Assembly (NCBI GenBank): GCA_009927255.1
Contig: RFNJ01000141.1
Span: 1 to 5,202 of the forward strand
Reading direction: 5' to 3'
Length of the DNA: 5,202 bases
Source of the DNA: Pseudomonadota bacterium
GTDB taxonomy: Bacteria > Pseudomonadota > Alphaproteobacteria > UBA2136 > UBA6156
Position 1 is the stretch's first letter. Each line of letters opens with the position of its first letter. Shown here in pieces: positions 1 through 5,182 of this stretch. The position numbers were made by a program, and so were the translations under genes. The notes under the pieces were generated by a model. The model saw only the letters and a list, made by a program, of their open reading frames with translations. It ran no database searches and was not told where the DNA came from.

Positions 1-1667
1 GTGCCAGTAAAGCGCCCACTGCCAGCCAGCACATCGGTAAAGCTGGCATAGCGCCCCTGCACATAAGTCCCACTCACCACATTGGCGGTCAGGGTGGAAA
101 GATTAATCGCCCCACTGTTGCTCACCGCCGCCACCTGTGCGGGAATTCCCGTCAAAGCACTCCAAGCCGCACTCCCCGCCGCCACCCCGGTCAACTGGCT
201 ACCATCCCCAATAAACTGCGTCGCACTCACCACACCTGCATGAACGCGGCTCGCACTCACCACCCCACCTTGGCTAGTCGAAATCAGCGCTGCCCCGGTC
301 AAATTCCCACTCATCGCCACACTGCCAAAACCAGCCGTGGCGGCGGTCAAAGCCCCATCCACCTGCGCATTGGTAGTCACCGAAATACTCGCCACATTCA
401 AATTGCTGCCACTCGCCCCACTGTCGCTCACACAGCTCAAGCTGGTGCCATTGCCACTCAAAACTTGCCCAGCCGAACAGGTCGGCAAAGTGGCCAAAGC
501 AAAGGCTTGCACCGTGCCCGGAACCCAGCGGCTGCTGCCACTGTTATATTGCAAAAACTGGCCATTGCTCACGCCACTCACGTTCACATCACTCAGCCCC
601 GCCAAGGTCGGCGTCACCCCCGCGCCCACATCCGCCACACACACTAAACTGCTGCCATTATAACTTAAAACCTGCCCCGCCCCACACGCCGTCAACCCTG
701 TCCGCGCCCAAGCCTGCACGGTGCTATCCACCGGCACCAACGGCCGCCACGTGCTGCCATTAAAGCCCAAAAAGGTGCCACTGGTCTGCCCTGCGGTGGT
801 CACATCATTCAAGTCATTCAAGCCTAAGGTTTCGGTTAACGAACCCGCCCCACTCGCACACTGCAACTGCACCTTGCCATTCACCGTCACCGCGCGCAGC
901 ACTTCGCCAGCGGCACAGGCCGCCAGCGGCGTGCTGCCACTCACATCATTGCGCGCAAAATCCTGCACATAGGGGTCACTTTCGCTCTTTAGCGCCTGAA
1001 AATTCCGGCACACCAACCGCCCACTCAGCATCACCAACACATCATCCAAGCCACAGTTCGGTATCGTCGCCACCCCTTTGCGGGCAAAGTCATACACAAA
1101 CGGGTCACTTTCATTGGGCAACCCCTGCTTATCGGCCACACAGCTAAAACCACCGCCACTGGCACTCAAAACCTCCCCACTGCCACAGGTCGGCAACGCC
1201 CCCTTGGCCCACGCCTGCACGGTGGGATCAACTTCATCGCTCACAAAGCTCGCTGGCACACAGGCAAAGTCGCCACCCTGCGCGCTCAAAATGGTACCGT
1301 TGCCACAGCTCGGCAGCGCCTGTTTGGCAAAGCTCTGCACGGTCGGGTCAGTTTCTTTCTCACAAATCCAGTTATTGCCATCCCAACGCAGCTTCTCAGC
1401 GGTATCCCCACACGCCCCCAGCTCAGCAAAGGCATGGGGCTTAATCCGCGCCACATCAGCCTGCAAGCCACCAATATCCGTCTCTGCCTTGGTCAAACGG
1501 GCATTGGTCTTGGCATTTTGCAAGCCCCGCCCGCCACTTTGGGTAAAAAACTGTTCTTGGGCCACCGCCTGAATCACCACCTGCCCCGTCAGCAAAATTG
1601 CCACACCCACGCACCAAGCCAACCAGCCAAAGCCGGTTGTTCGTCCATAAGGGTGCTTGTGCATCAT
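1..1667 (-). CDS. Large secreted modular surface/fibre-like protein, N-terminal 555 residues (3' truncated by window edge)
   Basis: The reading frame is open from an ATGATG at 1667/1664 to the left edge, with no stop in 555 codons. Residues 1-36 look like a Sec signal peptide: basic start, hydrophobic core about 13-35, possible signal peptidase I site after AVA (34-36). Residues 47-76 could form a short coiled coil. Residues 84-413 hold seven modules, each with a cysteine pair usually 15-16 residues apart and the theme DPTVQAWAK..LP.C..G.VL...G...C. Two other modules (about 277-309 and 353-383) interrupt the array. From about 420 the protein is Ser/Gly/Thr/Ala/Val-rich and resembles repetitive beta-structure, with FIGDGSQLTGV at 485-495. 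Such motifs are known in large bacterial surface proteins related to phage tail fibres, often ending in a peptidase S74 chaperone domain; that end is not visible here. The Shine-Dalgarno is weak (AGGGA, about 15 bases upstream). The exact role is unknown; adhesin or surface fibre is inferred. Confidence 0.85.
   Translation of the reverse strand, partial: MMHKHPYGRTTGFGWLAWCVGVAILLTGQVVIQAVAQEQFFTQSGGRGLQNAKTNARLTKAETDIGGLQADVARIKPHAFAELGACGDTAEKLRWDGNNWICEKETDPTVQSFAKQALPSCGNGTILSAQGGDFACVPASFVSDEVDPTVQAWAKGALPTCGSGEVLSASGGGFSCVADKQGLPNESDPFVYDFARKGVATIPNCGLDDVLVMLSGRLVCRNFQALKSESDPYVQDFARNDVSGSTPLAACAAGEVLRAVTVNGKVQLQCASGAGSLTETLGLNDLNDVTTAGQTSGTFLGFNGSTWRPLVPVDSTVQAWARTGLTACGAGQVLSYNGSSLVCVADVGAGVTPTLAGLSDVNVSGVSNGQFLQYNSGSSRWVPGTVQAFALATLPTCSAGQVLSGNGTSLSCVSDSGASGSNLNVASISVTTNAQVDGALTAATAGFGSVAMSGNLTGAALISTSQGGVVSASRVHAGVVSATQFIGDGSQLTGVAAGSAAWSALTGIPAQVAAVSNSGAINLSTLTANVVSGTYVQGRYASFTDVLAGSGRFTG
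183..215 (-). other. GDGSQLTG fibre motif within the surface protein
   Basis: Residues 485-495 read FIGDGSQLTGV. Variants of F-x-GDGSxLTG occur repeatedly in bacterial cell-surface and phage tail-fibre-like proteins, often upstream of a C-terminal S74 intramolecular chaperone. Only one good copy is inside the window. A looser related stretch (FTDVLAGSGRFTG, 543-555) follows at the left edge, so more copies may lie outside. Confidence 0.6.
429..1418 (-). repeat. Array of seven degenerate cysteine-pair modules within the fibre-like protein
   Basis: Seven units each place a Cys before a G-x-V-L turn and a second Cys at the unit's end: C86/C102, C121/C136, C161/C176, C205/C220, C251/C270, C328/C343 and C397/C412. 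Five pairs are exactly 15 residues apart; the others are 16 and 19. Most units open with a D-P/S-x-V-Q-x-W/F-A motif. First-cysteine spacing grows from 35 to 46 residues along the first five units, then jumps to 77 and 69 where other modules intervene. In an exported protein these pairs are likely intramodular disulphides (inference). The units are clear in protein but divergent in DNA, so this is an old array and not a recent tandem duplication. Confidence 0.8.
519..839 (-). repeat. Two interspersed L-x-D-V/L-N ... NG/GQ ... W-x-P modules
   Basis: Residues 277-309 (containing LGLNDLNDV, FLGFNGS and W307-R-P) and 353-383 (containing LAGLSDVNV, NGQFLQYN and W381-V-P) share one layout: a hydrophobic L-x-D motif, a Gly/Ser loop, FLxxN and a Trp followed closely by Pro. 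Each is followed directly by a cysteine-pair module, so the protein alternates two module types here. Similar LSDV...NGQ.L.Y....W repeats are known from phage tail-fibre-like proteins. I can see the pattern but cannot assign a named domain. Confidence 0.65.
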
Positions 1668-1857
1668 TTTTCTTATGTTTATCCCTATAAAAGCTGCTGA
1701 CAGCCTGCCCGCCGCCACCTTTTTTTTCAAAGCCTTCTTCACCCATTTGCCGTTTTTACGCCACACCCTGCGGCCACGGTGCCACAATCGCCCAAAATCC
1801 CATCACCAGCGGCCAAAATACTTGCCAACCCCACCCGAAACCGCCTATCAAATACCC
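1668..1857. other. Divergent intergenic region between the fibre-like gene and wecB
   Basis: These 190 bases separate two divergent starts and should hold both promoters. On the minus strand TTTTATAGGGATAA sits just before the fibre-gene start and could include a -10-like TATAGG, but I see no convincing -35. A run of eight T (1720-1727 on the plus strand) lies upstream of it. The wecB frame stays open back to a TTG at 1657 and an ATG at 1675. The extra residues are unlike the epimerase family and would overlap or abut the opposite gene's start, so I treat the region as noncoding. No hairpin terminator or clear operator was seen. Confidence 0.6.
1822..1851 (+). promoter_or_regulatory. Candidate wecB promoter placing transcription start near the ATG
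   Basis: TTGCCA (1822-1827) and TATCAA (1846-1851) are separated by 18 bases and resemble sigma-70-type -35 and -10 boxes. A start about seven bases after the -10 falls on or beside the ATG at 1858. That would fit the lack of any Shine-Dalgarno before wecB. Both hexamers are imperfect and could occur by chance. Confidence 0.3.
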
Positions 1858-3081
1858 ATGCAAACCACGCCGAAAGTCCAAAAAGCCATGGTCGTCGTCG
1901 GCACGCGGCCCGAAGCGATCAAATGCGCCCCCCTCATCTTGGCACTGAAAACCGACCCCCGCTTCACCCTCAGCGTGGTCAACACCGGCCAGCACGAACA
2001 CTACACCCCCCCCATCCTCAACTGGTTCGGCATCCAAGCTAACCACACCCTCAGCGTCATGGCCCCCGGCCAACCGCTGGCCCTGCTCAGCGGCAAAATC
2101 TTGGCCGGCCTGCACGGGGTTATTGAGGCCGAACAACCCGACATCGTGCTGGTCCAAGGCGATACCACCACCGCCTTCATCGCCGCACTCTGCGCCTACT
2201 ATGCCTACGATTTTTTCATCCGCAAAGAATCCCCAGATAGTCCAACATCGGGCCAACGCCACCACGTCCACATCGGCCACGTCGAAGCTGGCCTGCGCAC
2301 CAACAACAACTACGCACCATTCCCCGAAGAAGCCAACCGCAAGCTCATCGGCAGCCTCGCCAACTGGCACTTCGCCCCCACCGCCGCCGCCGCCCACGCC
2401 CTGTTCCGCGAAGGCCAACACAACAACGTCTTTATCACCGGCAACACCGCAATCGACGCCCTCCACATCGCCGCGCAAAAACTCAAAGAAAAGCCCCGCC
2501 CCCTCCCCCAAGGCATCGAACCCAAACACCTCGCCAACCCCTACGTCCTGATCACCGGCCACCGCCGCGAAAACTACGGCGAAGGCTTCCAGCATATTTG
2601 CGAGGCCATTCAAAAACTTGCCAAACAATTCCCGCAGCACTATTTCATCTATCCCGTCCACCTCAACCAACACGTCCAAGGCCCGGTCAAATCACTGCTC
2701 GGCAAGCTGCCCAACGTGGTGCTCACAGCCCCGCTCGACTACCCCGACTTCGTCCAACTCATGCAAAATTGCCACCTGTTGCTCACCGATAGCGGCGGCC
2801 TGCAAGAAGAAGGCCCAGCACTGGGCAAACCCGTGCTGGTGATGCGCGACGTCACCGAACGCCCCGAAGGAATCCAAGCCGGCACCGCCAAACTGGTCGG
2901 CACCAACGCCCAAACCATCATCCACCATACCGCCACCCTGCTCACCAACCAAGCCGCCTACCAGTCAATGGCCAAAGCCGTCAACCCCTACGGCGATGGC
3001 CAAGCCAGCCAGCGCATCCTCAATCTGTTAGCAGGCGAAACCCCAGACACCAACACCTTCACCCCCACCCTCACCCCCTAA
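1858..3081 (+). CDS. wecB: UDP-N-acetylglucosamine 2-epimerase (non-hydrolysing)
   Basis: This enzyme (EC 5.1.3.14) interconverts UDP-GlcNAc and UDP-ManNAc in the cytoplasm, feeding ManNAc or ManNAcA into surface polysaccharides. The 407-residue product covers the whole two-domain GT-B-like fold: VVVGTRPEAIK (12-22), VQGDTTT (99-105), HVEAGLRT (141-148), PEEANRK (156-162), FITGNTAIDAL (192-202), TGHRREN (233-239), YPVHLN (265-270), TDSGGLQEE (310-318), GKPVLVMRDVTERPE (323-337) and NPYGDGQAS (376-384). By comparison with E. coli WecB, D102, E143, E157 and H235 match catalytic or essential D95, E117, E131 and H213. A 19-residue insertion (118-136) and a short Thr/Pro-rich C-terminal tail explain most of the excess over the usual length of about 376. 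I chose the ATG at 1858 because the family begins there; there is no Shine-Dalgarno, and ATG 1888 is an alternative. Codons mostly end in C. Confidence 0.96.
   Translation: MQTTPKVQKAMVVVGTRPEAIKCAPLILALKTDPRFTLSVVNTGQHEHYTPPILNWFGIQANHTLSVMAPGQPLALLSGKILAGLHGVIEAEQPDIVLVQGDTTTAFIAALCAYYAYDFFIRKESPDSPTSGQRHHVHIGHVEAGLRTNNNYAPFPEEANRKLIGSLANWHFAPTAAAAHALFREGQHNNVFITGNTAIDALHIAAQKLKEKPRPLPQGIEPKHLANPYVLITGHRRENYGEGFQHICEAIQKLAKQFPQHYFIYPVHLNQHVQGPVKSLLGKLPNVVLTAPLDYPDFVQLMQNCHLLLTDSGGLQEEGPALGKPVLVMRDVTERPEGIQAGTAKLVGTNAQTIIHHTATLLTNQAAYQSMAKAVNPYGDGQASQRILNLLAGETPDTNTFTPTLTP
2209..2265 (+). other. 19-residue insertion within WecB, next to the active-site loop
   Basis: In E. coli WecB the GDTTT aspartate and the HVEAG glutamate are 22 residues apart; here D102 and E143 are 41 apart. 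The extra segment fits residues D118-H136, between an AYYAY helix end and VHIGHVEAG. It is polar and charged (RKESPDSPTSGQRHH) and looks like a surface loop. Its codons (CCA, GAT, AGT, ACA, TCG) are less uniformly C-ending than those around it. The frame is maintained on both sides. Confidence 0.75.
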
Positions 3082-3088
3082 AAACCCC

Positions 3089-3115
3089 TTGACCCTTTAA
3101 CTTTATGGGTATACA
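3089..3115 (+). promoter_or_regulatory. Candidate sigma-70-type promoter in the wecB-motB spacer
   Basis: TTGACC (3089-3094) and TATACA (3110-3115) lie 15 bases apart; shifting the -10 to TACAAA (3112-3117) gives a 17-base spacer. They sit in a short AT-rich island (about 3095-3140) in otherwise GC-rich DNA, just after the wecB stop, and point toward the strong Shine-Dalgarno at 3144. The short spacer of the better -10 keeps confidence moderate. Confidence 0.4.
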
Positions 3116-3143
3116 AACTTAGTTGTAACTGCTTCCTTTTCAC

Positions 3144-3149
3144 AGGAGA
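3144..3149 (+). promoter_or_regulatory. Strong Shine-Dalgarno before the small ORF
   Basis: AGGAGA ends five bases before the ATG at 3155, the best-matching ribosome binding site in the window. It is the main reason to take the following low-complexity ORF seriously. Confidence 0.5.
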
Positions 3150-3154
3150 CTCTC

Positions 3155-3382
3155 ATGCTCGGCAGAGAAAAACAACCCACATCATACCCAACCCCACACC
3201 AAATCCACCCCAATCCCCACCACCCCCACCCCAAAACCAATCCCAATAAAAATCCCAAAAAATCCAAATCACCCCCAAACCATCAACCTAAAACCACCCA
3301 AAAATCTGCAAAATACCCCCCAAAAAACCCCAAATTAAAAATGAAATCCCAAAAACAAATCAAAAACGATCCAAAACCCTGA
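3155..3382 (+). CDS. Possible 75-residue basic Pro/Lys-rich small protein (unrecognised, may be spurious)
   Basis: I do not recognise this product. In favour of a real gene: a candidate promoter about 40-65 bases upstream, a strong AGGAGA Shine-Dalgarno with ideal spacing, and an ATG. The protein would hold 17 Pro and 16 Lys among 75 residues, plus many Asn, His and Gln, with only two acidic residues. It would be very basic and probably disordered, with no signal peptide, membrane segment or known motif. Against: nearly all of it is translated from an A/C-rich tract almost without G, where TAG and TGA cannot occur, so a long frame is expected by chance. It ends three bases before the convergent motB stop. 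An alternative is a short leader-type peptide or noncoding RNA starting at this promoter. Confidence 0.3.
   Translation: MLGREKQPTSYPTPHQIHPNPHHPHPKTNPNKNPKKSKSPPNHQPKTTQKSAKYPPKNPKLKMKSQKQIKNDPKP
3168..3307 (+). other. 140-base G-free tract; candidate Rho-loading (rut) region
   Basis: There is no G from 3168 to 3307, and only two more (3308 and one in the ATG near 3342) before about 3368. The tract is C and A with few T. It lies between convergent wecB and motB, where no hairpin-plus-U terminator is visible for wecB. C-rich, G-poor unstructured RNA is the known hallmark of Rho utilisation sites, so terminating plus-strand transcripts is a reasonable role. The absence of G is seen directly; the function is inferred. 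Confidence 0.5.
3208..3232 (-). other. G-quadruplex-forming motif downstream of motB
   Basis: On the minus strand four G runs of 4, 5, 4 and 4 are separated by loops of 1, 4 and 3 bases, a canonical four-tract motif. It lies about 150 bases past the motB stop in the direction of motAB transcription, in the complement of the G-free tract. It could slow polymerase or stabilise a 3' end, or be a by-product of local composition. Confidence 0.5.
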
Positions 3383-3385
3383 ACC

Positions 3386-4303
3386 CTACTTCACTTCCGC
3401 CCGATTCGGCGCCACCAACCCCTCCTGGTCAAACTTCGCCACCGTGCCGCGCTTGCTGCGCAAAACCACCACCGTCAAACGCCGGTTTTTAATGTTTTCT
3501 GGCTGGTCGGGCAACAGCGGGGTTTGGCTGGCATAGCCCGCCACACGGTTCACCCGCCGCTCCTTAATCCCCTCACGCATTAACACCTTACGCATTTCAT
3601 TGGCGCGGTCGCCGGATAACTCCCAGTTGGAATACGCCGGATTATCCCCACGATACGGCACACTGTCGGTATGTCCCCCCAGCGCCAGCTCATTGGGCAA
3701 CGCCGCCACCACATTGGCCACCACCCCAATCATCTGCTCGGTGTAGGGGAACATCTTGGCATTGCCATTCTCAAACAACTCGCGCCCTTGGCTGTCGGTA
3801 ATCGTAATCCGCAAGCCTTCCGGCGTAATGTCAATCAGCAAGTTCTCCAGCAGCGCCTTCAGTTGCGGAATATTCATCACCGCCTTTTTCAACTCCTCCG
3901 AAATCTGTCGGAACATCGCATCCTCATTGGCCTTCAACGCCACATCTTCGGCACTGTCTGGTTGGGCTGGAACATTGGGCGAACTATGCGGCGCCTGCTG
4001 CTTAGTATCAATCAAGTTATTCCCTCCACCAATCCCCACTCCCCCACCAGTGGTCACGCTGGCATTCACCCGATTAAAGTAATAAGCAATGCCCTCTTTC
4101 TGCTCTTTGCTGGTGGTTGAAAGTAGCCACAGCAGCAAAAAAAATGCCATCATCGCCGTCACAAAGTCGGCATAAGCTACCTTCCACGCGCCACCATGGT
4201 GCCCGGCATGCCCACCACGGCTTTTCTTTTTAATAATAATAACATTGCCACCGCTGCCGCCTGTCCCGCCAACCCCATCACCACCCGCCGCTTCTTCAAC
4301 CAT
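3386..4303 (-). CDS. motB: Flagellar motor stator protein MotB
   Basis: MotB is the peptidoglycan-anchored subunit of the MotA-MotB stator, whose ion flow powers flagellar rotation. The 305-residue product starts with a Gly-rich cytoplasmic segment (1-20), a basic stretch VIIIKKKSRG (21-30) and a His/Gly patch. One membrane helix follows (about 43-61, in AYADFVTAMMAFF), carrying D46, equivalent to the proton-binding D32 of E. coli. Residues 62-78 (TSKEQKEGIAYYF region) correspond to the plug. After a Gly/Pro/Ser-rich linker, an OmpA-like peptidoglycan-binding domain spans about 165-285, with GGHTDSVPYRG (209-219), LSGDRANEMRKVL (229-241), GYASQTPL (257-264) and NRRLTVVV (273-280). Its ATG overlaps the motA TGA by one base, with GGGGAG nine bases upstream, so translation is probably coupled to motA. 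No terminator hairpin follows the TAG stop. The acidic residue and the YADF context suggest a proton-driven motor. Confidence 0.96.
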   Translation of the reverse strand: MVEEAAGGDGVGGTGGSGGNVIIIKKKSRGGHAGHHGGAWKVAYADFVTAMMAFFLLLWLLSTTSKEQKEGIAYYFNRVNASVTTGGGVGIGGGNNLIDTKQQAPHSSPNVPAQPDSAEDVALKANEDAMFRQISEELKKAVMNIPQLKALLENLLIDITPEGLRITITDSQGRELFENGNAKMFPYTEQMIGVVANVVAALPNELALGGHTDSVPYRGDNPAYSNWELSGDRANEMRKVLMREGIKERRVNRVAGYASQTPLLPDQPENIKNRRLTVVVLRSKRGTVAKFDQEGLVAPNRAEVK

Positions 4304-4318
4304 CAGCCCTTACTCCCC
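4303..4318 (-). promoter_or_regulatory. motA-motB junction: TGATG overlap with internal Shine-Dalgarno
   Basis: The motA stop TGA (4305-4303) shares its A with the motB ATG (4303-4301). GGGGAG (4318-4313) within the last motA codons lies nine bases from the motB start. This arrangement favours reinitiation and matched synthesis of the two stator subunits, which assemble in fixed proportion. Confidence 0.75.
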
Positions 4319-5175
4319 GCAGCAATACCATTCATATATTCTTCTGCTTCCTGAAAACTCGGCCGCACATCCGCCGGCATATGTTTACGGGTAAATTCTA
4401 CAATTAATTGCGGCGAGAGCTGGCGCGCAAAGTTCAAAATCGCAATCTTCACACACTTATAAAACGCCGCCTCCGCCCCATACGCCGCCTCCAAGTTCTT
4501 GCTCATCGGCCCCACAAAACCATAGGCAATCAACACCCCAGTAAAAGTTCCCACCAGCGCCGCACCAATCAACTTCCCCAAAATTTCGGGCGGCTCTGTA
4601 ATGCTCCCCATGGTATGAATCACTCCCAACACCGCTGCCACAATCCCCAGTGCCGGCATCCCATCCGCCATGGTCTGAAACACGCCCGAAAGCTGCGCCC
4701 GCTCGGTGTGGTGAATATGTAATTCTTCGTCCATCAGCTCATCCAGCTGGTTGGGCATGCCACTGCCCATCACAATCAAGCGCAGGTTGTCGCACATAAA
4801 AGCCTCAAGGTGGTGGTCTTTGGTCAGCAGCGGATATTTGGCAAACAGCGCACTGTCATGCGGGTGGTCAATATGCTGCTCCACCTCCTTAATCCCCTTG
4901 GTGCGCATCAATTTGCTCAACTCAAAAAAGAAGCCCAGCAGCTGCATATAAACCTCCTTTTTCTGATACGCCACTCCACCCAGCAGCACCCCAAACGCAC
5001 CTCCCATACCCTTCAAAACCGTCGGCGGGCTCCCAATAATCACCGCCCCAATCGCCGAACCTACAATAATCACATACTCCGCCGGTTGCCACAAAACACC
5101 AAGGTGCCCACCATGCCAAGCATAGGCTCCCAGCACGCACGCCAACACAAACACGGTTCCAAAAATAAACAGCAT
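4303..5175 (-). CDS. motA: Flagellar motor stator protein MotA
   Basis: MotA is the membrane stator subunit that joins MotB to form the ion channel and pushes on the rotor protein FliG. The 290-residue product is near the usual length and complete. Four membrane segments are visible at about 3-20, 32-49, 172-190 and 202-222. Residues matching functional E. coli positions are present: R91 (R90) and E99 (E98) in the cytoplasmic loop that contacts FliG, and P174 (P173) and P223 (P222) at the channel. MDEE (148-151), ADGMPALGIVAAVLGVI (170-186) and VGTFTGVLIAYGF (208-220) are family hallmarks. The start is fixed: an in-frame TAG lies four codons before the ATG. A TAGGG Shine-Dalgarno precedes it, inside a G-quadruplex motif. 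It is the first gene of motA-motB as far as the window shows; what lies upstream is outside. Confidence 0.97.
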   Translation of the reverse strand: MLFIFGTVFVLACVLGAYAWHGGHLGVLWQPAEYVIIVGSAIGAVIIGSPPTVLKGMGGAFGVLLGGVAYQKKEVYMQLLGFFFELSKLMRTKGIKEVEQHIDHPHDSALFAKYPLLTKDHHLEAFMCDNLRLIVMGSGMPNQLDELMDEELHIHHTERAQLSGVFQTMADGMPALGIVAAVLGVIHTMGSITEPPEILGKLIGAALVGTFTGVLIAYGFVGPMSKNLEAAYGAEAAFYKCVKIAILNFARQLSPQLIVEFTRKHMPADVRPSFQEAEEYMNGIAAGSKG

Positions 5176-5182
5176 GCCAGCA

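Noticed and set aside
429..1418. CRISPR array or recent DNA tandem repeat
   Set aside because: The periodicity is in protein only; unit lengths vary from 35 to 77 residues and the DNA copies are divergent.
1608..1667. Lipoprotein signal (LAWC at residues 16-19) in the fibre-like protein
   Set aside because: Trp just before the Cys does not fit a lipobox and the hydrophobic stretch continues well past it; a normal signal peptidase I peptide fits better.
240..1700. Several plus-strand open frames of 80-165 codons across the fibre gene
   Set aside because: They are low-complexity Thr/Pro/Ala/His/Leu-rich shadows of a 555-codon minus-strand frame with a signal peptide and clear repeat modules.
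1657..1857. N-terminal extension of WecB from TTG 1657 or ATG 1675
   Set aside because: The added residues match nothing in the family, would overlap or abut the divergent gene's start and lack a Shine-Dalgarno; the known N-terminus fits ATG 1858.
1756..2679. 307-codon open frame antisense to wecB
   Set aside because: It is codon-aligned with wecB on the opposite strand, so C-ending wecB codons become GNN codons. This explains both the missing stops and the Val/Gly/Ala/Asp/Glu-rich product; wecB itself has every family motif.
3121..3130. Small inverted repeat AGTT-GT-AACT as an operator or terminator
   Set aside because: Four-base arms with a two-base loop are too short to be meaningful and no U run follows.
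3671..4722. Plus-strand open frames opposite motA and motB
   Set aside because: Both strands cannot plausibly code here; motA and motB carry all conserved residues and no independent start signals were seen for the antisense frames.
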